A stretch of 64,000 nt of DNA, taken from positions 23,321-87,320 of the forward strand of contig NZ_FOBF01000022.1 in the NCBI RefSeq assembly GCF_900109355.1, read 5' to 3'. The notes below the pieces were generated by a model. That model was not told the origin of the DNA. It saw nothing but the letters and a program-made list of their open reading frames with translations, and ran no database searches. This stretch comes from Nonomuraea pusilla (GTDB taxonomy: Bacteria; Actinomycetota; Actinomycetes; Streptosporangiales; Streptosporangiaceae). The translations under genes were made by a program, and so were the position numbers. Below, piece after piece: positions 8,242-16,712 of this stretch. How positions within the stretch are numbered: the stretch's first letter is position 1; the number at the start of each line of letters is the position of its first letter.

Positions 8242-8869
8242 CGTCAACCGCCCTCCAGGGCGGCCGAGGGGCGCAACACTGGATTACCAGCGTTGACCGG
8301 TCGGGCAAACGAGTCGTCCCCGTGTGGCGGTCGCCCTCCGGGGCGACCGAGGATCGCAACGACCCCGGCCGGGCGGGCTACTGGCTCGTGGCCGGAGGTG
8401 GCGGTCACCCTCCGTGGCGACCGAGGATCGCAACCGTGACGTGCATCGGCCGGTGGTGGTCTGGCAGGGGTGGCGGTCACCCTCCGGGGCGACCGAGGAT
8501 CGCAACGCGCTGGCCGCGCGGACCATGGTGGCCGGCCCCTGGTGGCGGTCACCCTCCAGGGTGACCGAGGATCGCAACCGGCCGGGAGAGCGCGGACCGC
8601 GTTCGAGCGCTGGTGGCGGTCGCCCTTCGGGGCGACCGAGGATCGCAACAGCTCGGCGTCAGCCGCCTCTGGCCCATCTGAGACGAGGTGGCGGTCGCCC
8701 TCAGAGGCGACCGAGGATCGCAACCCGAAACAGCGTACGCGGCGGCGGACCTTCCGGATGGCGGACGCCCTCCGGGACGGCCGAGGATCGCAATATGGGC
8801 GTGACCAGAGACTTCCCGTCGACTACGTACGGGTGGCGGTTGCCCTTCGGAGGGACCGAGGGTTGCACT
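8241..8869 (+). CRISPR. Right CRISPR array, 9 repeats and 8 spacers
   Basis: The 37-nt repeats start at 8241, 8324, 8398, 8470, 8542, 8613, 8688, 8758 and 8833. Most begin GTGGCGGTCG and end GAGGATCGCAAC, and each can fold through GGTCGCC/GGCGACC. Spacers are 33-38 nt, except the first, which is 46 nt. Repeats 2-7 are nearly identical. Repeat 8 has a few changes, repeat 9 more, and repeat 1 has nine mismatches. The 3' handle GATCGCAAC gives plus-strand transcription, away from cas3. Decay at the right end marks the old, trailer side. The worn first repeat and odd first spacer suggest the leader end is no longer functional. Confidence 0.95.
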
Positions 8870-9014
8870 GGGATTCGGGCTCTGGCGTGGTCCACAGCTG
8901 GTCCACGGGCGGTGAGTGTCAATGAGAAAGGGCGGGACTCCGTGAGAGTGGAGGCCCGCCCGTTCGTATGTTGTTCGCCCTGGTCAGCGGACTGAAACGC
9001 TGGTCAGGATCTTG

Positions 9015-9086
9015 TGCCCCCTGCAGGATTCGAACCTGCGCGCCCGGCTCCGGAGGCCGGTGCTCTATCCCCTGAGCTAAGGGGGC
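9015..9086 (-). tRNA. tRNA-Arg (anticodon CCG)
   Basis: The minus strand folds as a 72-nt tRNA. The acceptor stem is GCCCCCT paired with AGGGGGC, and the D arm contains TAGCTCAGGGGATAGAGC. The anticodon stem CCGGC/GCCGG surrounds the loop CTCCGGA, so the anticodon is CCG, which reads CGG arginine codons. The T arm contains GGTTCGAATCC, and the discriminator base is A at 9015. The CCA end is not encoded. CGG is a heavily used codon in this GC-rich genome. Confidence 0.95.
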
Positions 9087-9199
9087 GACGAGTGATAAGG
9101 CTATCAGCATCCGGGCACCACTCCGCACACATAAAGGTCCGGGAACACATCCGGGGAAAGTCCGGCGGCGGGTGCCTTCCACGCGTTACCTTGACGGCC

Positions 9200-9592
9200 G
9201 TGGGCGACGTTCTTGGCAAAGTTCTGGTCGTGGACGACGACGAGGTGATCCGCCAGCTCATCGCGGTCAACCTGAACCTTGAGGGGTTCGAGGTGGAGAC
9301 CGCGACCGACGGGCAGGACTGCCTCGATCGCGTGCTCGACGTCATGCCCGACGTCATCACGCTGGACGTGATGATGCCGCACCTCGACGGTTGGACGACC
9401 GCGCAGCGGTTGCGTACGGAGGCGGCGACGAGCCATATCAAGGTGGTGCTGGTCACGGCCAGGGCGCAGGACGACGACAGGCGGCGTGGCCGGGGTATCG
9501 GCGTCGACGCTTACCTGACGAAGCCGTTCGATCCTGCTGAGCTCATTCAGGTCGTGAGGGATCTGGCCGCCGCCGGCGGTCTTGGTAACTGA
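9200..9592 (+). CDS. Single-domain response regulator (CheY-like receiver)
   Basis: This 130-aa protein is one receiver domain with no output domain. It has the acidic pair VVDDDEV, the phosphoacceptor aspartate in DVITLDVMMPHLDGW, the conserved Thr/Ser strand KVVLVTARAQ, and the Lys in YLTKPFDP. It would act as a phosphorylated signal relay whose partner kinase is not in this window. The start is taken as GTG at 9200. TTG at 9191-9193 is also possible. It lies alone between the tRNA and a repeat-rich spacer. Confidence 0.88.
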   Translation: MGDVLGKVLVVDDDEVIRQLIAVNLNLEGFEVETATDGQDCLDRVLDVMPDVITLDVMMPHLDGWTTAQRLRTEAATSHIKVVLVTARAQDDDRRRGRGIGVDAYLTKPFDPAELIQVVRDLAAAGGLGN

Positions 9593-9600
9593 GCCCCTGC

Positions 9601-10095
9601 TGAGGGTCGGCTGGGTTCGCGCTGCTGGCCCGGCTGGGGCCTGCGGCAGCTGACCGTCCGTTGGGGCTCTTGGCCTGGCCGTCTGCTGGGGCACCAGCGG
9701 CGGTGGGAAACGTCGGCTGAGGGCTGCTGTAGGGGGCCCTCGGCTGGGGTTGGCGGCAGCCGAACGTCCGCTGGGGCAGTGGTAGCCGGACGTTGGCTGG
9801 GCTCGGGGTAGTCGAACGTAGCCTCGGGCCCGCGGTGGCCGGCTGCTGGCTGGGCCTCCGGCGGCCGGATGCCTGCTGGTCTGGTTGCGGTCGTGCGTCT
9901 GGCGAGCTGGTTCCGGTCGGGCGTCCGCTGGGCTGATCGCGGGTGGCGCATGCTGGGCTGGTCGTGGTTGGGCGTCGGCCGGGCTGGCCGTGGCGGTGGG
10001 CCGGTGGTGGTCGGGCCTCTGGTGGTCGGGTGGGCCGGTGGTGGTCGGATGTCTGTCTGGGGCTGTGGTGTCGGGCCCGCTCCTGGGGAGCTGAG
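9601..10095. repeat. Degenerate G-rich short-repeat tract
   Basis: The region between the response regulator and the next repeat is made of irregular, diverged copies of short motifs such as GTCCGCTGGGGC, GTTGGCTGGGC and CGGTGGTGGTCGGG. Copies are spaced roughly every 20-40 bp. Frames open on both strands only because stop codons are rare here; their products are Pro/Arg/Thr-rich without a domain. I see no gene. Confidence 0.6.
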
Positions 10096-10158
10096 CCTGG
10101 GTGAAGGGGCGGCACAGGGCAGGTCGGTGCGCGCTGACTGGATGGGCTGGGGTAGGCG

Positions 10159-10289
10159 ATACGAACTTCCCCCTCTGCAGAGGGGACACGAGCGTTCCTG
10201 TGGCAGGAGCGACACGAACGTCCCCCTGGCAGGGGCTACATGAGCGTGGCTGTGGCGGGAGCTACAGGTACGTTCCTGTGGCAGGGCTG
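10159..10289. repeat. Five tandem 26-bp units, each with a small hairpin
   Basis: Five imperfect units start near 10159, 10186, 10212, 10238 and 10264. Each has the plan ACACGA-rCGT followed by a short inverted repeat such as CCCCCTGGCAGGGG or TTCCTGTGGCAGGAG. The paired arms differ between units but remain complementary, so the structure, not only the sequence, has been kept. They lie 45 bp downstream of the SulP transporter stop and could end its transcription or stabilise its mRNA. Confidence 0.65.
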
Positions 10290-10333
10290 GGTTGGTTGTC
10301 GTGGGCTGGGTTGGTCCGGTGGCTGGCTCCGGG

Positions 10334-12022
10334 TCAGGTTGTTGCCGGCAGGATGCCGGTGTTGCGGAGGTGGGCGCGGGCGGCGGCGATGGCTTCGGGG
10401 GTGTTGGAGAACACCTGGCCTTCGCGGTCGAGGCGGGCGATGACGCCGAGTGCCTCCAGCGGCCTGTGGTGTCCGTCGCGGATGCCGGAGACGAGGACGG
10501 TGATGCCGCGGCGTTCGAGGCGTTCGACGGCGTCGCCGAGGACGAGGGCGCCGCTCGCGTCGATGGTGGTCACGCGTGACATGCGAAGGATCACCACGGA
10601 GACGTTCGCCACCTCCGACAGTTCGAGCAGGAAGCGGTGCGCCGCGGCGAAGAACAGCGGCCCGTCGATGCGGTAGGCGACGATGTGTTCGGCGAGCAGG
10701 GCGTGCTCCTGCTCGGTGTGGTCGACGGGCAGGTCGGGTCGGAGCGGCATCTCGTCGAGCCGTACGTTGCGGGCGATGGACCGCAGTGCGAGCGCCCCGG
10801 CGACGACGAGGCCGAGGATGACGGCCTGGACGAGGTCGAGCGCGAGTGTGGCGACGGCGGTGAGCACGAGGACGACGGCGTCGCCGCGGGTGGAGCGGAT
10901 CATCGCCTTGACGGAGCCGACCTCGACCATGCGTACGGCGGTGGCCAGCAGCACTCCGGCGAGTGCGGCGAGGGGGATGCGGGCGACCAGACCGGACGCG
11001 GTGAAGACGATGACGGCGAGGATCGCGGCGTGGGCCAGGGCGGCGAGCCGGGAGCGGGCGCCGGAGCGGACGTTGACGGCGGTGCGGGCGATGGCGCCGG
11101 TGGCGGGGACGCCGCCGAACAGCGGGGCGACGAGGTTGGCGAGGCCTTGGCCGAACAGTTCCCTGTCGGGGTCGTGGCGGTGGTTGACGCTCATGCCGTC
11201 GGCGACGGCGGCGGACAGCAGCGATTCGAGTGCGGCCAGCGCGGCCACGGCGACGGCGGGGGTGACGAGCGACGGCAGCGCGGCGGGGTCGAGGAAGGCC
11301 AGGGACGGCGCGGGCAGCCCGGACGGCAGTTCGCCGATCCTGGCCAGGTCGAGTCCTGTGAGTTCGGCCAGGACGGTGGCGGCGGCGACGGCGAGCAGCG
11401 AGAACGGCACGGTGGGCATCCGGCGGGCGCCGACGAGCATCACGGCGGCCACGCCGGCGGCGACGGCGGGCGGGGCCCAGTGCGGGTGGGCGAGGAAGTC
11501 GAGGAGGGCCTGCCAGGCGGCGGCGGTGACCTTCTCGCCGTGGGCGGTGACGCCGAGCGCCGACGGGATCTGCTGGAGCCCGATCACGCAGGCGATGCCG
11601 ACGGTGAAGCCTTCGACCACGGGCGCGGGGACGAGGGCCATGTATCTGCCGGCGCGGGCCAGCGACAGGGCGAGGAGCAGCAGTCCGGCCAGCACGCCGA
11701 CGGTCAGGACGCCGCTCGCGCCGTGCTCGTGCACGATGGGGACGAGCACCACGGTCATGGCGCCGGTGGGCCCGGAGACCTGGAGCCCGGAGCCGCCGAA
11801 CACCGCGGCGAGCGCGCCGGCGACGACGGCGGTGGCCAGGCCGGCCTCGGCGCCGAGCCCGGAGGAGATGCCGAATCCGAGCGCGAGCGGCAGCGCGACG
11901 ATCGCCACGGTGAGCCCGGCGAGCAGGTCGCGGCGGGGGTTGCGGGCCATGGCGGCGAGTTCACGCCGTTCGGGGAGGACGGAGCGGAGGCGGGCCCAGC
12001 CCGCGTTGACCAAGGTTGTCAC
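10334..12022 (-). CDS. SulP-family anion transporter with STAS domain
   Basis: This 562-aa membrane protein moves inorganic anions such as sulfate or bicarbonate. The transport core has about 10-12 hydrophobic spans from LLAGLTVAIVALPLALGFGI through the Sulfate_transp signature to about residue 420. A cytoplasmic STAS domain follows (about 440-550), with VVILRMSRVTTIDASGALVL as its core strand and helix. The GTG at 12022 is a choice on length; its ribosome-binding site is weak. The nearby ArsR gene and a small ORF are transcribed in the same direction 180 bp upstream. The substrate cannot be read from the sequence. Confidence 0.9.
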   Translation of the reverse strand: MTTLVNAGWARLRSVLPERRELAAMARNPRRDLLAGLTVAIVALPLALGFGISSGLGAEAGLATAVVAGALAAVFGGSGLQVSGPTGAMTVVLVPIVHEHGASGVLTVGVLAGLLLLALSLARAGRYMALVPAPVVEGFTVGIACVIGLQQIPSALGVTAHGEKVTAAAWQALLDFLAHPHWAPPAVAAGVAAVMLVGARRMPTVPFSLLAVAAATVLAELTGLDLARIGELPSGLPAPSLAFLDPAALPSLVTPAVAVAALAALESLLSAAVADGMSVNHRHDPDRELFGQGLANLVAPLFGGVPATGAIARTAVNVRSGARSRLAALAHAAILAVIVFTASGLVARIPLAALAGVLLATAVRMVEVGSVKAMIRSTRGDAVVLVLTAVATLALDLVQAVILGLVVAGALALRSIARNVRLDEMPLRPDLPVDHTEQEHALLAEHIVAYRIDGPLFFAAAHRFLLELSEVANVSVVILRMSRVTTIDASGALVLGDAVERLERRGITVLVSGIRDGHHRPLEALGVIARLDREGQVFSNTPEAIAAARAHLRNTGILPATT

Positions 12023-12105
12023 AGTGTGTCCGTGGTGAGCGATGAAGCCGCTGCCGTACGTTTCCCGGGGGATTCGTGTGCGCGGTCGGCCTGGTGGAGC
12101 GGTGC

Positions 12106-12189
12106 TGCCGCCTCGGGTCGTCGCCTGCGGGGGCGACGGTGTCCAGTGCGGGTCCTGCCGCCTCGGGTCGTCGCCTGCGGGGGCGACGG
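12106..12189. repeat. Two 34-bp direct repeats, each a hairpin
   Basis: Identical 34-bp copies at 12106-12139 and 12156-12189 are exactly 50 bp apart. Each contains the inverted repeat CGTCGCC-TGCGGG-GGCGACG. They lie in the 182-bp gap between the arsR stop and the SulP start, so on the minus strand they may form a double terminator or mRNA hairpin separating the two transcripts. Confidence 0.6.
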
Positions 12190-12204
12190 CGCCCGGTGCG
12201 GGTG

Positions 12205-12543
12205 TTACCGGGAGTCGGCCTTGAGGAGTTCGGCCAGGAGTTCGTGCTGGCCTGTGAGCATCTGGGTCAGCAGTTTGCGCGCCGCGCGCAGCAGTTCGGC
12301 GACGTCGCCGCCGGCCAGGGCGTACACGACGGTGGAGCCGTCGCGCTGCGCGGTGACCATGCCGGAGCGGCGCAGGACGGCGAGGTGCTGGGAGAGCCCG
12401 GTCGGCTCGACCTCGATGGCGGCCAGCAGGTCGCGTACGGGCATGGGGCCGTCCTGGAGGAGTTCGAGCACCCGGATGCGGACGGGGTGGCCGAGGAGCC
12501 TGAACAGTTCGGCCTTCGCCTCGTACAGGGGGACGGAGTTCAC
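12205..12543 (-). CDS. ArsR-family transcriptional repressor
   Basis: This 112-aa winged-helix protein has the DNA-recognition region VRDLLAAIEVEPTGLSQHLAVLRRSGMV and the wing RDGSTVVYALA. It lacks the ELCVCDL metal box of ArsR/SmtB, so it probably senses something other than arsenite through that site. The GTG start overlaps the stop of the preceding 61-aa gene as GTGA. It lies upstream of the SulP transporter, in the same direction, which makes that transporter a likely target along with its own operon (see the operator at 12763). Confidence 0.9.
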   Translation of the reverse strand: MNSVPLYEAKAELFRLLGHPVRIRVLELLQDGPMPVRDLLAAIEVEPTGLSQHLAVLRRSGMVTAQRDGSTVVYALAGGDVAELLRAARKLLTQMLTGQHELLAELLKADSR

Positions 12544-12725
12544 GGGGCGGCCCCTCCTGGTTCGTCGAGGTGCACGCCGTGGGCCCTGGCCAGGCGGAGG
12601 GCGTCCTCCCACTCGTCCTCGGCCACGAGGGCCGCCTGCGTGTCGCCCTCGCGCCGGGCGTTCTCCAGCGCGGCGTACGCCGAACGGGCCCGCTCTCGTA
12701 CGGCGTCGGCAAATGATCCGCTCAC
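12540..12725 (-). CDS. Small helical protein coupled to the ArsR repressor
   Basis: This 61-aa acidic/basic helical protein begins MSGSFADAVRERARSAYAAL. It starts at GTG 12725 after a GGGAAGGGA ribosome-binding site and overlaps arsR by four bases. Good coding bias and tight coupling support it as a real gene. There is no signal peptide or cysteine pair. I do not recognise the family. Sitting first in an autoregulated operon, it may modulate the regulator or be a small partner protein. Confidence 0.7.
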   Translation of the reverse strand: MSGSFADAVRERARSAYAALENARREGDTQAALVAEDEWEDALRLARAHGVHLDEPGGAAP

Positions 12726-12762
12726 GTCGTCCCTTCCCTTTAGGTGGTCCCCATCTTACGTG

Positions 12763-12780
12763 ATTGCGGAAGTTCGCAAT
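12763..12780. promoter_or_regulatory. Inverted-repeat operator, probably for the ArsR protein
   Basis: ATTGCG-GAAGTT-CGCAAT is a perfect 6-6-6 inverted repeat in the 90-bp gap between two divergent genes. Such spaced repeats are typical ArsR-family sites. Its location would let one repressor control both the small-ORF/arsR operon and the TPR gene. Confidence 0.7.
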
Positions 12781-12815
12781 TCGTGGAGTGCGGAAGTGAT
12801 CGTTAGACTCGTCCG

Positions 12816-13520
12816 ATGACCGAAGACGACGCCACCCGGCGCCATGCCGTCCCGGACGACCGCATCCGGCAGGCCGCCCGGCTCTACGAACGGGCCGTCT
12901 TCGGCGGCGAGGCCGAGGCGCTGGAGCCGGCCAGTCGCGTGCTCGACGCCGTCGAAGCCGACCTCGCGCTGGCCCGCGGCCGGGTCGCGCACGCCCGCTT
13001 CCTCCAGGGCGGCGAGGAGGACCCGGCCGAACCGGCGCTCTTCCAGCAGGCCCTCCGGCTCTACCAGCGGCTCGGCGACACGCGGGGCGAGGCCGAGTCG
13101 CTGTTCTGGACGGGGTGCTACCACCAGGTGGTACGCGGCGACGACGACACCGCCGTGCCGCTCCTCGAACGGTCGCGCGAGCTCGCGGCGCGGACCGCCG
13201 ACCCGCTGACGGCCTCGTACGCGCTGCGCCACCTCGGCATCGCCCACCACCGCGCGGGACGGCTCGCGCAGGCGCGGGCGTGCCTGGAGGAGTCCACGCG
13301 GCTGCGCCGCGAGCTGGGCTTCCTGCCGGGTGTCGCCGCGAACCTCGTGGGGCTGACGTACCTGGCCGTGCAGGAGGGCCGCCGTGACGACGCGGTCGCG
13401 CTGGCCGCCGAGGCGGGCGAGCTGGCGGCGGGCAGCGGCGCGCACGGGGTCATGCGGGACGTCGAGGAGGCCAGGGCGGCGCTGGAGCTCCCGCCCGCCG
13501 TTCGCCCGAACCCCTCATGA
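12816..13520 (+). CDS. Tetratricopeptide-repeat protein
   Basis: This 234-aa soluble protein consists of helical hairpins that match TPR periodicity, for example ALFQQALRLYQRLGDTRGEAESL, YALRHLGIAHHRAGRLAQARAC and VAANLVGLTYLAVQEGRRDDAVAL. No enzymatic motif, signal peptide or DNA-binding domain is visible, so it is probably a protein-interaction module. It diverges from the ArsR operon and shares its operator region. Confidence 0.75.
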   Translation: MTEDDATRRHAVPDDRIRQAARLYERAVFGGEAEALEPASRVLDAVEADLALARGRVAHARFLQGGEEDPAEPALFQQALRLYQRLGDTRGEAESLFWTGCYHQVVRGDDDTAVPLLERSRELAARTADPLTASYALRHLGIAHHRAGRLAQARACLEESTRLRRELGFLPGVAANLVGLTYLAVQEGRRDDAVALAAEAGELAAGSGAHGVMRDVEEARAALELPPAVRPNPS

Positions 13521-13898
13521 CGACGACCGGCCGGTCAGGGCGTGGGTGGCGCCGCCGGGAGGTGCGGCAGGGCCGGCTGTTCGCGCGCGCCGGGCGGGCG
13601 TGATGGAGGGCCGGGGGCGGCGGTCGCGGGTGTTCGCCGCGCCTGCCGCGCCGGCCCTCCAACTCCCACGGGAAGAAGCATAAAGATCGGACGCCTGCGC
13701 TGATCGACGGCACCCCCGCCGAAGAACCGCCGCACCGCCCGCCCGGCTCGTCCAGGTTCCCGGGCGGCACGGCGTGCGCCGCGGCGGAGACGGCCTCCGC
13801 GGCCGTGGGGTGCGGGCATGGCGGGTGACGGGCGGGCCGGGGGGTTCCGGTTCTCGGGGTTCTCGGCGGGTGGTCGGGACGTTCCCGGGTGGTGCCCG
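13521..13898. other. Non-coding interval with no recognised feature
   Basis: This 378-bp GC-rich gap lies between two convergent genes. I find no gene with good coding features, no convincing terminator and no repeat. Frames that stay open here encode low-complexity Arg/Pro/Ala sequence. Confidence 0.5.
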
Positions 13899-14270
13899 TC
13901 ACTCGTACACGTAGCACTCCACTTCGGCTCGGCGGTAGGTGAGGCCCTTGCTGACGGAGTCCTGGACGCAGGCGCGCTCGGACGCGCCGAGGGTGAGCGT
14001 GCCGCACACGGTGACCCCCGAGTAGGTGCGGCAGTCGAGCTCGCGGTCGGTGCGGCCGATGCGGTACGTCTCGCGGACGTTCGTACGGCACTGCTCCCTG
14101 GCGCTCTGCGTGTCGGCGTAGCGGCACTGCCCCAGCAGCGTCGCGTACTGCTCCTTGCTGACGTCGCGCCGTTCGACGCCGTCGCCCGAGGCGGCGGACG
14201 CCCCGAGCCCGGCCAGCGTTCCGAGTCCGGCGAGCATGATGAGTCCGGTCATTACCGCGATCTTCTTCAT
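13899..14270 (-). CDS. Small secreted cysteine-rich protein
   Basis: This 123-aa protein starts MKKIAVMTGLIMLAGLGTL, a clear Sec signal peptide, probably cleaved near ASA-AS around residue 29. The mature part is small and contains six cysteines (in GQCRY, EQCRT, LDCRT, TVCGT, RACVQ and VECYV), enough for three disulfides. An AGGGGGACT motif precedes the ATG. No family is recognised. It is monocistronic and lies just downstream of the methyltransferase gene. Confidence 0.75.
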   Translation of the reverse strand: MKKIAVMTGLIMLAGLGTLAGLGASAASGDGVERRDVSKEQYATLLGQCRYADTQSAREQCRTNVRETYRIGRTDRELDCRTYSGVTVCGTLTLGASERACVQDSVSKGLTYRRAEVECYVYE

Positions 14271-14375
14271 AGTCCCCCTGATAGGGGAGGGTACCGCTGG
14301 AGGTGATCGACAAACCTGCGGGGCTGTGCCGAAGCTCCATGGGAGCGTTCCCACAAGTCCGTCGGAGGCGAGCGC

Positions 14376-15013
14376 TCAGGGGCGGTGGGCGCGGCCGAGG
14401 ACGTGGGTGAGGGGCGGGATCAGCGGCTGGGGGGCGAAGGCGAAACGCTCCACCGCGTCGACCTCGAACCCGGCCCCCTGGATGCCCGCCAGCGTGTCGC
14501 GGTTCGGGTGGCAGCCGCCCGCCGCCCGCGCCCACAGCGGGACGACGGCGTCCTCCAGCAGCCCGAGCAGCGCCCGCGCCGATCGTACGTGCTCGTAGAA
14601 GCGCAGCTCGCCGCCGGGCCGCAGCACGCGGGCCAGCTCGGCGAGCGCGGCGGGCGGGGACGGCACGCTGCACAGCACCAGCGAGGCCACGGCCGCGTCG
14701 AACGCGGCGTCGCCGCCGGGCAGCTCCTCCGCGTGCCCGGCCACGACCGACACGGGCACCGGGGCCCGGCGGGCCTCCCGCTCGGCGTGGGCGCGCAGGG
14801 TGTCGTCGGGTTCGACGGCCACGACCTCGGTGACGGCCGCGGGGTAGTGCGGGAAGTTCGCGCCGCTGCCCGCGCCGACCTCGATCACCCGTCCGGACAG
14901 CCCCTCCAGGAGCCGCCTGCGGTGGTCGGCGGCGCCGCGCCGGTCGGCGAGCTCGACGCCCCGCAGGTACGCCCTGGCGAAACGCGGATGCTGGTACGCC
15001 TCCACCGGTGCCG

Positions 15014-15017
<4 letters not shown>
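14376..15017 (-). CDS. Class I SAM-dependent methyltransferase
   Basis: This 213-aa protein has the SAM-binding motif I RVIEVGAGSGANFPHY, the acidic end of strand 2 in VVAVEPDD, motif II around AFDAAVASLVLCSV and motif III VLRPGGELRFYEHV. This is the Methyltransf_11 pattern. It is transcribed with the sirtuin gene, and its GTG overlaps the sirtuin stop as GTGA. The substrate is unknown. Confidence 0.88.
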
Positions 15018-15736
<719 letters not shown>

Positions 15737-15757
15737 TCCGCGCTCCTGGCTGTCCCC

Positions 15758-15776
15758 GCGCTTTCGGGGAAAGCGC
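15758..15776. terminator. Hairpin between SDR and sirtuin genes
   Basis: GCGCTTTC and GAAAGCGC pair perfectly around a 3-nt loop. The hairpin is 30 bp after the SDR gene stop and 22 bp before the sirtuin start, on the strand that carries both. It would act as a terminator without a U-tract, a common form in actinomycetes. Confidence 0.55.
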
Positions 15777-15805
15777 TCCTACGGGAATCCTGCATCACGC
15801 CACCC

Positions 15806-16669
15806 TCAGCCGGGCAGCGTTTCCCCGCCGATCGGCGCGAGCACCTCGCCCGTGTAGTACGACGACATGCGCTCCGCCGCGAAGAACACGTACGACGGGG
15901 CGATCTCGTCGGGGTCGGCGGCCCGCTTCATCGGCACCTGCTGACCGAACGCGTCCACCTTCTCCTCGGGCATGGTGGCCGGGATGAGCGGCGTCCACAC
16001 GGGGCCGGGGGCGACGGCGTTCACCCGGATGCCGCGCTCCACCAGCGCCTGCGCCATCGAGTAGGTGAAGGCGTTGATCGCGCCCTTGGTGGCGGCGTAG
16101 TCGATGAGCGACTTGTTGCCGCGCAGCCCGTTGATGGAGGAGGTGTTGATGACGGCGCCGCCTTCCCGCAGGTGGGGGAGCGCGGCCTTGGTCACCCGGT
16201 AGTAGCTGTGGATGTTGACCGCGAACGTGTGCTCCCACTGCTCGTCGGTGAGCTCCTCCAGCGAGTTCACGGGCGCCTGGTAGGCGACGTTGTTGACGAC
16301 GACGTCGAGCCCGCCCAGCTCGGAGACGGCCTGCTCGACCACGGAGGCGCAGTGGTCGCGGTCGGCCAGGTCGCCGGGGAGGAGCACGCAGCGGCGGCCG
16401 GCCGACTCGACGAGCTTGCCGGTGTGCGCGGCGTCCTCGTGCTCGGTCAGGTAGGCGATCGCGACGTCGGCGCCCTCCTTGGCGAAGGCCACGGCGACGG
16501 CCCTGCCGATGCCGGAGTCGCCTCCGGTGATCAGCGCCCGCTTGCCGTCGAGCAGGCCCCTGCCCTGGTAGCCGCGCATCTCGTCGCGCGGCTCCGGGGC
16601 CATCTCACCGGTGCGGCCGGGGTACGGCTGCCGCTGGGGCGGCGGTGTGGCGTTGCGTTCTTCAGGCAT
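15806..16669 (-). CDS. Short-chain dehydrogenase/reductase
   Basis: This 287-aa classical SDR has TGGDSGIG for NAD(P) binding, NNVAYQ, and the catalytic YAATK with a serine about 14 residues earlier in INTSSINGL. A 40-residue N-terminal extension rich in Pro/Arg (PPPQRQPYPGRTGEM) precedes the fold, as in the YhdF/Gsp39-like stress-response SDRs. The substrate cannot be assigned. Confidence 0.92.
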   Translation of the reverse strand: MPEERNATPPPQRQPYPGRTGEMAPEPRDEMRGYQGRGLLDGKRALITGGDSGIGRAVAVAFAKEGADVAIAYLTEHEDAAHTGKLVESAGRRCVLLPGDLADRDHCASVVEQAVSELGGLDVVVNNVAYQAPVNSLEELTDEQWEHTFAVNIHSYYRVTKAALPHLREGGAVINTSSINGLRGNKSLIDYAATKGAINAFTYSMAQALVERGIRVNAVAPGPVWTPLIPATMPEEKVDAFGQQVPMKRAADPDEIAPSYVFFAAERMSSYYTGEVLAPIGGETLPG

Positions 16670-16712
16670 GCCCAGCGGGCTGCCCAGGCCGGCGACGGCT
16701 TAACACCTCCGC

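Noticed and set aside
8278..8832. Spacers that might target genes in this window
   Set aside because: I compared the eight spacers with the window by eye and saw no long match. A proper search of the whole genome and phage databases would be needed.
12106..12189. Hairpin repeats with GTCGCC/GGCGAC considered as CRISPR repeats
   Set aside because: They share only the short stem with the array repeats, lack the GATCGCAAC handle, and the 16-bp gap between copies is too short to be a spacer.
10637..12763. A 708-codon open frame on the plus strand
   Set aside because: It lies opposite the SulP and ArsR genes, encodes Gly/Asp/Glu-rich low-complexity sequence, and exists only because stop codons are rare in GC-rich antisense strands.
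13535..13819. Minus-strand 94-codon frame
   Set aside because: The product is Arg/Pro/Ala-rich low complexity in a GC-rich gap between convergent genes, with no start signal.
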